From NCBI RefSeq assembly GCF_900142885.1, contig NZ_FRCL01000001.1, positions 166,311 to 230,310 of the forward strand: a stretch of DNA of 64,000 nucleotides, given 5' to 3'. How positions within the stretch are numbered: position 1 is the stretch's first letter; every line of letters starts with the position of its first letter. The notes under the pieces are model-generated. The model did no database searches. It was given only the letters and a program-made list of their open reading frames with translations, and was not told the DNA's origin. The stretch comes from Flavobacterium xinjiangense (lineage in GTDB: Bacteria > Bacteroidota > Bacteroidia > Flavobacteriales > Flavobacteriaceae). Made by a program: the position numbers and the translations under genes. Of this stretch, positions 55,725-62,057 are shown piece after piece.

Positions 55725-58448
55725 CTACTTTTTACTTTTATATTCTTTAGGTGTAACTCCAAATTTATTTTTAAAGGAAGTTGAGAAATAATTAGGTGAA
55801 GAGAAACCCACTGCATAGGCAATTTCTGAAATGTTTAATTCTGACTTTTTTAGTAGCTCCTTTGATTTATCTAATCGCATATTATTTATATGGTCACTGA
55901 CACTAATTCCTAATATAGCTTTCACTTTTCGATACAATTGTACCCGAGAAATAGTTAAACTTCGTGCAAGATCTTCAACAGTGTAAGCAGAATTATCCAA
56001 GTTTTTTTCAATAAGATCATTCAACTTTCTTAGAAAATCTTGTTCAGAAACACCAAAATCACCATCCTCAATATTTAAAATATTATTGGTATAATAAAAT
56101 CGTAGTTTTTCTCTGTTAAAGAGCAATCCTTTAATAGATTGCGCCAATACTTTTAAATTGAAAGGTTTTGTCAAAAAGATATCGGCACCACTTTCTAGAG
56201 CCTTCAAATAGGAATCTTGATTATCCGAAGCGGTAAGGATTATAATAGGAATATGTGACGTTCTTAAATCTTTCTTGAGTATTTCACAAATTTGAAAACC
56301 ATTCTTTTCAGGCAAATTCAAATCACAGATAATAATATCTGGAATTAATTCCAATGCTCTTTCAATTGCATTAGTACCATCAGAGGCAAAAAAAGTATAT
56401 TCAGCAGTAAATTTATGAGACACAAAATCTAAAAGCTCCTTATTGTCCTCTATATAAAGAATCGAATATTTATCTTCGGTGTTTTTTGGCTCAACACTTT
56501 GAATAAACTCTGAATCCAGATAATCCGGTTCATGAATAAAATCTAGCATTGATTCTTTTATTATATATTTTTCATCAAGATGCTCTTTTCCTAATGGCAA
56601 AGTAATTATAAATTCTGCTCCATTTTTTGAATTAATTTCTATTTTCCCTTTGTGCAGATCAATAAAACTTTTTGATAAATGAAGCCCTATTCCAGAACTG
56701 TTCCTGTAATTATTTGATCCTTGATAAAAAGCCTTAAAAACCTCCTTCAACTCATTTTCTGGAATCCCTATACCTGAATCTTTAAAGTGAATTTTAACAA
56801 TGTTATTGGCTTTATCTTCTTTTATTACGATCGAAATTTTACCCTTTTCAGGGGTGAATTTGAAGGCATTTGACAACAAATTAAAATAGACTTTATCCAT
56901 AAGATTTCGATCTATATAGACTTCTAATTCCGGATTGCTAATTGTCAATGAAAAATCAATATTTCTTTTCTTCGCTTCCCGATCAAAATCACTAATAATA
57001 CTTTTTGAAAAATCTAAAATATTAGTTTTTGATGCTCTCAAAGTAAATTTTTGATCCTCTGTTTTTCTATAGTCTAATAATTGATTTATTAACCGGAGCA
57101 ACCTTCTGGAGTTGTTATACATTAAATTTATTTCCTTGTTCACGGAAACCCCTTTATTTCTAAATTCATTTCCCAAAGATTCTATAGAACTCAATATCAA
57201 CGTTAACGGAGTTTTGAATTCATGGGATAAACCTGTAAAAAAATTAAGTCTTGCTTCGTTGCTTAGTTTTAATTCTTCAGAAAATTTTTCAATTTCATTT
57301 CTTTGGCTGACAATTTTTTTATTTGTCTCTTCCAATTCTTTCTTTTTACGGCTTACTGTTATACGAGAATAAATACTGAAGAAAGCTAAACCTAGTGCCA
57401 ATATAAATAGAAAAAAAAGAAGTTTTAAAAGATTGCTCTGACTGGAGTATTTCTCTTCCTGACTCTTGATAACGCTCTGTTGCTGTTCAATATCAGATTG
57501 CTGAATTGTTATCTTGTCAAATTGATTGCTCATAATATCTGCATTAAGAGAGTCAATTAATATGGTATTGAGTTTATTATTTTTAGGGACAATCTCTTTA
57601 TTAGCTATTTTTAATGCCAACTTAATAGCTTCGCTACCTCCTGTAGGATATAAAACTGTCGCATCTAAAATCTTATCTTTTACTAATTGAATGCCGCCTA
57701 AAGGACCATTTTGGCCATCAACACCTATAAATTTTATATTTTTATCTACTTCTTTATTCTTTGCAATCTTCCAAGCATTATAAGCAATCATGTCACTAAA
57801 TGAATATACAAAATCAATATCATGTAAACTATCTAACAGTCTACCATAATCTGCTCTGGGATGCCCAAAGTCATCTGCCTCGATAGTAAAAACCTTAATA
57901 TTAGGATATTGACTTACAATTTGTTTAAACCCCATACTCCTTTCTAAACCAGGTGATGAAGTGAAGTCCCCATTAATTTCAATCACAGTTGCATCTCCAT
58001 GACAAATAGAAACAATATGTTTTCCTGCCAATCTACCTACTTCAAGATTATCTGCTCCTAAATAAGTGGTATAACTTGAAGTATTTGCTTTCCTATCAAC
58101 AATAATTACTGGTATACCTTTAGATTGGGCCTTCTCAATTACCGGAACAATTGAATCTGATTCAAAAGGAGAAATTATAATGACATCTACTTTTTTATCA
58201 ATGAATTTCTGAATGTCACTAATTTGCTTACTTGCTTTCCTATTGGCATTGTAAATAGTCAAATTAATTTCCGGATGAAGCGAGGCTTCTACTTCCATTG
58301 CATGATTCATTGATACCCGCCAAATATCACTACCAACACATTGTGAAAATCCTATGGAAATTTCACTTTTATCTTTATCTGATGAATTGCAGGAATTCAG
58401 AATACATATAAAACTTGCTAGTAGTATAAAACAGCCTATTCTTGACAT
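55725..58448 (-). CDS. Hybrid two-component system regulator (HTCS) with periplasmic sugar-binding sensor
   Basis: 907 residues. A hydrophobic N-terminal segment (about 1-20) leads to a periplasmic-binding-protein-like sensor (about 30-320) of the ribose/fructose type. Then come one membrane helix (about 345-365), HisKA with LSHEFKTPLTLIL, HATPase (GIGIPENELKEVF), a receiver domain (IICDLNLPEKNGFQI) and a C-terminal AraC helix-turn-helix (about 800-905). The layout is that of B. thetaiotaomicron BT1754, which binds fructose and activates its fructan locus. Two matching operator candidates lie in the adjacent units. Confidence 0.95.
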   Translation of the reverse strand: MSRIGCFILLASFICILNSCNSSDKDKSEISIGFSQCVGSDIWRVSMNHAMEVEASLHPEINLTIYNANRKASKQISDIQKFIDKKVDVIIISPFESDSIVPVIEKAQSKGIPVIIVDRKANTSSYTTYLGADNLEVGRLAGKHIVSICHGDATVIEINGDFTSSPGLERSMGFKQIVSQYPNIKVFTIEADDFGHPRADYGRLLDSLHDIDFVYSFSDMIAYNAWKIAKNKEVDKNIKFIGVDGQNGPLGGIQLVKDKILDATVLYPTGGSEAIKLALKIANKEIVPKNNKLNTILIDSLNADIMSNQFDKITIQQSDIEQQQSVIKSQEEKYSSQSNLLKLLFFLFILALGLAFFSIYSRITVSRKKKELEETNKKIVSQRNEIEKFSEELKLSNEARLNFFTGLSHEFKTPLTLILSSIESLGNEFRNKGVSVNKEINLMYNNSRRLLRLINQLLDYRKTEDQKFTLRASKTNILDFSKSIISDFDREAKKRNIDFSLTISNPELEVYIDRNLMDKVYFNLLSNAFKFTPEKGKISIVIKEDKANNIVKIHFKDSGIGIPENELKEVFKAFYQGSNNYRNSSGIGLHLSKSFIDLHKGKIEINSKNGAEFIITLPLGKEHLDEKYIIKESMLDFIHEPDYLDSEFIQSVEPKNTEDKYSILYIEDNKELLDFVSHKFTAEYTFFASDGTNAIERALELIPDIIICDLNLPEKNGFQICEILKKDLRTSHIPIIILTASDNQDSYLKALESGADIFLTKPFNLKVLAQSIKGLLFNREKLRFYYTNNILNIEDGDFGVSEQDFLRKLNDLIEKNLDNSAYTVEDLARSLTISRVQLYRKVKAILGISVSDHINNMRLDKSKELLKKSELNISEIAYAVGFSSPNYFSTSFKNKFGVTPKEYKSKK

Positions 58449-58843
58449 ACGGTTTATGATTATAAAAATAACAATAAAAAAATTTTAGAGTAATTTCAGT
58501 TATTCTTGTAATTGATTTTTCTAAATCATTTCAATAATAGCATCAGCGATTATAGACGATCTTAACCTTACAAAAATAATTCCTGATAATGATGATTTCA
58601 AATGGTGTAGTAATTGCTCTTTTTTGTAGAACTAATATCATTTTCTTTTGATTATAAAATGATTATTAGAATTATTGACAAATATATAAAAATATGGCAT
58701 TAGTATTCATTTTACTTAACGATTTTCTTTTTAGGAACTTACTGACTATTTTTTATCAAAAAGAACTTATTATAAAATATAAAACCAAATTAAGATGCTA
58801 AAAAAAGTAAAAGATGAAACTTTAAATTTATTTCCATTTAATC
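58449..58843. other. AT-rich non-coding region upstream of the HTCS gene
   Basis: 395 bp with no gene, terminator or repeat that I can recognise. It must hold the HTCS promoter, but no TAnnTTTG box is convincing. Confidence 0.5.
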
Positions 58844-59458
58844 TAATATTGTTCTTTAAAATTGATCATCTTAACAATATGCGCGTATAATTCAGGATGT
58901 GTTGTTTTAAAACTTCGTGGCGTTTCAAAAAAATGTTCCAAAATTACCGATAAGAATTCAAATTGATTCGCGTACGCATAGCCTAAAGTATCCTTTTTGT
59001 TTTAGCTCTTGGTTTAAATTTGGGTCAGTGTAATATTTTATGACTTCCTTGAATTCATCAAAAAAATAATGGCACTTGGGTCGTTACTTTTTAAGCAATG
59101 AAAATGCAACACATGAGAATTCTCATGTAAACCCAGATTAATATTATCATTTGAGGTTAAATGCCCTAATAAAAAAAATCTTCCAACGAAAAACCACTAC
59201 TATCATTTATGGATTGAATTCTCCTTTGTGATATTCCTTATTTACAGTAGAACAATAACTAGATTGAGAAATAATTATTTTATTAAATAAACTAACCAGA
59301 TAATTTTGCATCCTAAAAGTCAACATCACATAAGTTCCGGCAACCAACATTTGCATTTGTTCCGTAATAACAATCTCCTTGCCTATAAACTCATAGTTCG
59401 AAATAAACCCCTTAAACCGATACTCAAAATACACTTTTCTTTCGGGACAAAGCCTATT
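58844..59458 (-). pseudogene. Frameshifted M90 (MtfA-type) zinc peptidase
   Basis: Reading all three minus frames in turn recovers pieces of one protein. Upstream is PERKVYFEYRFKGFIS and LTFRMQNYLVSLFNKIII, ending HKGEFNP. The middle piece is NINLGLHENSHVLHFHC with the HExxH zinc motif. The end is YANQFEFLSVILEHFFETP followed by a helix and a stop at 58844. The pieces lie in order but in different frames with stops between them, and the N-terminus is missing. MtfA-like peptidases are cytosolic aminopeptidases. This copy cannot make a full protein. Confidence 0.8.
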
Positions 59459-59637
59459 TAAAACGGGAAATAATTATTTGTCTCAATATAATAATGCACT
59501 TCGCAGTAAAAACCGTTAATTAGATAAAGGCTAATAGCTAAATTATCTTTAATAAAACTATCTACTTGAATGCCCAAAAACCATATAGAATTAAAATGTT
59601 CATCTTCAGAAAGACTTAAAAATTCGCAAAGTTTCAT
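59458..59637 (-). CDS. Short hypothetical protein, possibly truncated
   Basis: 59 codons from an ATG at 59637 (MKLCEFLSLSEDEHFNSIWF start), ending at a stop that abuts the M90 pseudogene. It looks like a small flavobacterial family of the type MKLxEFxxLSEDEQF, seen from memory, whose members usually continue past this point. The C-terminus may therefore be lost to the same decay. Confidence 0.45.
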   Translation of the reverse strand: MKLCEFLSLSEDEHFNSIWFLGIQVDSFIKDNLAISLYLINGFYCEVHYYIETNNYFPF

Positions 59638-59817
59638 TTGTAACGATTTTAAAACCCCTTTGCAAATTCGTCCTCTCCAACCCCAATTGAAAAAAATAAA
59701 TTAAAAATACAATTCAATGAGTATAGAAAAAATCTACTAGGCTATGTGGAAAACCGTAAAGGAAAGTAATTTTTAAAGGTTACTATTGTTGAATTCTTTA
59801 ATTTAAATACCTTGAAA

Positions 59818-60234
59818 ATGCAATTACAAGAAAGTGAAGGCCAAAATGTTGATATTGTTGAAAAATGTTGGTACTGCAAAAGAAATCTAGCTGACAATAA
59901 ATATTTAAATATTGAGGAAGTTAGCAGAAACTGGCTAGAAATTACTGGGCTTCCAAAAATCAAACATCAAAAAACGAGAAAATACACTTCCAAAAGATGT
60001 AAAAACTGCTTTTACATTCATAAAAAAGTTGACAAAATATTTATTGCAACTTTTACAATCTCATTTTTATGTTTAATTATTTATTTTCTTGAGTATTGGC
60101 ACAGTTACAGTTTCGAATTTCTTGTTTTACCAATAATATTTTTTATTGTTTTTATGCCAATTGCACACATCTTAATAGAAATATATTTTGCTAAAAAATA
60201 TAACACAAAACCAAAATGCGCAAGAATTGGTTGA
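59818..60234 (+). CDS. Cysteine-rich protein with two membrane segments
   Basis: 138 residues from the ATG at 59818; a TTG two codons earlier is less likely. Two Cys pairs (KCWYCKR near residue 17 and KRCKNCFY near 60) could form one zinc site. Two transmembrane segments follow (about 73-95 and 102-124), with a short basic tail. I do not recognise a family. It lies alone in a decaying region. Confidence 0.65.
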   Translation: MQLQESEGQNVDIVEKCWYCKRNLADNKYLNIEEVSRNWLEITGLPKIKHQKTRKYTSKRCKNCFYIHKKVDKIFIATFTISFLCLIIYFLEYWHSYSFEFLVLPIIFFIVFMPIAHILIEIYFAKKYNTKPKCARIG

Positions 60235-60785
60235 ATACTCTCTAACAAAAATACCAATTAAATATTCCACAGACCAACAACCTGGAATTAACACATAAAT
60301 AAACTTTAAAAGGAATTTAACAGATAATTATTAACCAATGTTTTTCAATTAGAATCCGACCATTACGCAACCTATGCGCGCGCGATATCCATAAAAACAT
60401 TTTTAACTATCTGTTACGCGCATGAAAACATTAATTAATTTGTATTAATTACTTTATGTTTAACACAACTTATAACACGAATTAAAAAATTGTATCAATA
60501 GTTGATTAATCCATTTTTTTCAAGTTTGATTAATCCATTTTTTTCAAATAATCATTAACGATTTATTTCGATTATTATCTAAAGTAAGGCAAATTAGATA
60601 AAACTAATATAATAACGTAGGTTTTATTTAAACCCCTCAACAAAGATATTTTTGCACCGTAAATAATATAAAAAAAAGGGTTGTTTTTTATCCTTATTTG
60701 AAATGGTTGAGCAATATTTGGGCAAGTTCTAAAAACAAAAAAAAAACGTAAACACTTATAAATAAAATGTTTACGTTATGTAAAG
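60235..60785. other. Non-coding region with a 24-bp tandem repeat
   Basis: 551 bp without a gene. A 22-bp unit beginning TTGATTAATCC occurs at 60502-60523 and 60526-60547. A GCGCGCGC run lies near 60377. The rest is AT-rich. It is downstream of the minus-strand tRNA gene, but no clean terminator is visible. Confidence 0.55.
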
Positions 60786-60859
60786 TGGCCGCGACAGGGT
60801 TCGAACCTGCAACCCTCAGAGTCGAAATCTGATATTCTATCCAGTTGAACTACGCAGCC
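60786..60859 (-). tRNA. tRNA-Arg (anticodon TCG)
   Basis: A complete cloverleaf on the minus strand: acceptor GGCTGCG/CGCGGCC (one T-G pair), D arm GTTC/GAAT, anticodon stem TCAGA/TCTGA with loop TTTCGAC (anticodon TCG, reading CGN Arg codons), T arm GCAGG-TTCGAAC-CCTGT and discriminator A. CCA is not encoded. It is 74 nt. Its first base is one base from the stop codon of the GIY-YIG gene. Confidence 0.96.
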
Positions 60860-60860
60860 T

Positions 60861-61106
60861 TTATTGTATTATTTTTTCTTTTATAAACTCTCTTCCACTT
60901 CCTGTTTTAAAATATTTTTCACGTAGAACAGCTTCTTCTCTTGTGCCAAATGTTTCTAAATAAACCAATTTCCATGGCACAAAACCTTTGGTCGATTTTG
61001 TCTTTCCTGAATTATGCTCTTTTATTCGTTTATCTATATCACTAGTCTGACCTTTATAAAGTCTTGCATCAATCTCACTTTGTATAACATATACAAAATA
61101 TTCCAT
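60861..61106 (-). CDS. Small GIY-YIG nuclease (URI/YhbQ type) inserted at the tRNA-Arg gene
   Basis: 81 residues, a free-standing GIY-YIG domain. The motif is FVYVIQ...YKGQT (Tyr/Gly core at residues 4-22), with the catalytic Arg in DKRIKEHN and the conserved Glu in REEAVLREKYF. The gene fills exactly the space between a copy of the tRNA 5' half (ending 5 bp before the ATG) and the intact tRNA (1 bp after the stop). It has no room for a leader of its own, so it is probably expressed from the tRNA promoter. That geometry suggests a homing-type insertion into the tRNA. Confidence 0.88.
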   Translation of the reverse strand: MEYFVYVIQSEIDARLYKGQTSDIDKRIKEHNSGKTKSTKGFVPWKLVYLETFGTREEAVLREKYFKTGSGREFIKEKIIQ

Positions 61107-61128
61107 TTATTGTCGAAATCTGATATTC

Positions 61129-61148
61129 CCTGCCTGCCGGCAGGCAGG
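61129..61148. mobile_element. 20-bp perfect palindrome insertion, copy 1
   Basis: CCTGCCTGCCGGCAGGCAGG, its own reverse complement, inserted between tRNA-half bases TTC and TAT with no loss and no target duplication. Its GC content (80%) contrasts with the AT-rich host. Confidence 0.8.
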
Positions 61149-61158
61149 TATCCAGTTG

Positions 61159-61178
61159 CCTGCCTGCCGGCAGGCAGG
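61159..61178. mobile_element. 20-bp perfect palindrome insertion, copy 2
   Basis: Identical to copy 1, inserted between TTG and AAC of the same tRNA half, 10 bp away. Again there is no loss and no target duplication. Confidence 0.8.
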
Positions 61179-61210
61179 AACTACGCAGCCATTTGATTTA
61201 AGATTGTTGA

Positions 61211-61245
61211 TTAACGATTTTAGATTTGTGACTTAAAATCGTTAA
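61211..61245. repeat. AT-rich inverted repeat downstream of yqeY
   Basis: TTAACGATTTTA and TAAAATCGTTAA form a perfect 12-bp stem with an 11-nt loop, 17 bp past the yqeY stop. It has no T run, so terminator function is uncertain. Confidence 0.55.
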
Positions 61246-61261
61246 CCTTGAATCATAAAAT

Positions 61262-61711
61262 TTATGTCAACAGTTTTTTCACTATTGTAGAAATAGTTTT
61301 TCCTTCGGCAGTTCCGCCTAATTGTGCTGCTGCTAATCCCATTACTTTTCCCATTGATGCAATTCCTGACGCTCCAGTTTCTGCGATGATTTTTGCAATT
61401 ACGGCTTCTACTTCTGCTTCGCTTAATTGTGCTGGCAAGAATTTTTCGATTACTGCAATTTGTGCCAATTCTGGTTCAGCTAAATCCAAACGATTTTGCT
61501 CGGTAAAAATTCTAGCACTTTCCTTACGGGTTTTTACTAGTCTTTGTAGCAATTTAACCTCGTCATCTTGTGTTATTTCTTCCTTAGATCCTGTGGCTGT
61601 TTGAGCTAACAAGATTTCAGATTTAATAGCTCTTAACGCTTCAAGTGCAACGGTATCTTTGGCTCTCATGGCGGTTTTCATTTCGTCCATGATTTGTACT
61701 GATAAACTCAT
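61262..61711 (-). CDS. yqeY: GatB/YqeY domain-containing protein
   Basis: 149 residues, the YqeY family that resembles the tRNA-binding tail of GatB. It starts MSLSVQIMDEMKTAMRAKD and contains SGIASMGKVMGLAAAQLGGTAEGKTIS near the end. The function is not established; a role in tRNA-dependent amidation or translation is suspected. It lies downstream of ftsZ on the same strand, a neighbourhood I believe is usual in flavobacteria, but 346 bp away. Confidence 0.92.
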   Translation of the reverse strand: MSLSVQIMDEMKTAMRAKDTVALEALRAIKSEILLAQTATGSKEEITQDDEVKLLQRLVKTRKESARIFTEQNRLDLAEPELAQIAVIEKFLPAQLSEAEVEAVIAKIIAETGASGIASMGKVMGLAAAQLGGTAEGKTISTIVKKLLT

Positions 61712-61795
61712 ATTCTTTATTGTTAATTTAGTTAATCAACTATTAGTTTAATCGATTATTGAAATGCTTATTATAAAAACGTTTTCTTTTTTTTT

Positions 61796-61943
61796 AATGC
61801 CCCAGATGGTAGTGAAAAGCCTTTTTAAGAGAAAATGTATTTTTTCTTGCCCTTAAAAAGCGACCGTAGGAAGCTCTTTTGAGAGCTTAGAAAAAAGCAT
61901 TTTCGAGAAAAAGCTTGAAACGACAGCTGGATTAAGGCCCCGC
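61796..61943. repeat. Constant-cap hairpin element, copy 3
   Basis: The left edge is AATGCCCCAGATGGTAGTGA and the right edge GACAGCTGGATTAAGGCCCC. The internal hairpin arms AAAATGtaTTTTTTC and GAAAAAAgCATTTT enclose the cap GCGACCgtAGGAAGCTCTT (61860-61878). Same cap and general layout as copy 2, with different arm sequence. Confidence 0.7.
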
Positions 61944-61999
61944 AAATTTAAAGAAATTTACTTGAATTAACAATAGATTACTTTCTTCTCTCCACACAA

Positions 62000-62033
62000 A
62001 AAAATAACCCGAAAATCAAATTGAATTTTCGGG
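62000..62033 (-). terminator. Terminator of ftsZ
   Basis: CCCGAAAAT and ATTTTCGGG pair around an 8-nt loop. The minus strand continues into a T run. Confidence 0.82.
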
Positions 62034-62057
62034 CTATATCATTTCGGTTTGAGTTCG

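Larger units (their letters stand above)
61112..61190 (-). repeat. Duplicated 5' half of tRNA-Arg, split by two palindromes
   Basis: The 39 bases of tRNA positions 1-38 (60821-60859) recur here in three blocks: 61112-61128 (17 bases), 61149-61158 (10 bases) and 61179-61190 (12 bases). Identity is 39/39 once the two 20-bp palindromes between them are removed. The copy ends precisely at the anticodon-loop/stem boundary (position 38). It cannot make a tRNA, as the 3' half is absent. Confidence 0.93.
61712..62057. other. Intergenic region between ftsZ and yqeY
   Basis: 346 bp without a gene. It contains constant-cap element copy 3 (61796-61943) and the ftsZ terminator (62000-62033). The remainder is AT-rich spacer. 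Confidence 0.6.

Noticed and set aside
58857..59000. Separate small gene at the end of the M90 region
   Set aside because: Its peptide aligns in order with the upstream M90 fragments, so it is the 3' part of the same broken gene.
61112..61190. A second tRNA gene with an intron
   Set aside because: The 3' half of the tRNA (positions 39-73) is absent next to this copy. The nuclease gene has its own stop, and the intact tRNA follows complete, so this is a duplicated 5' half and not an intron-bearing tRNA.
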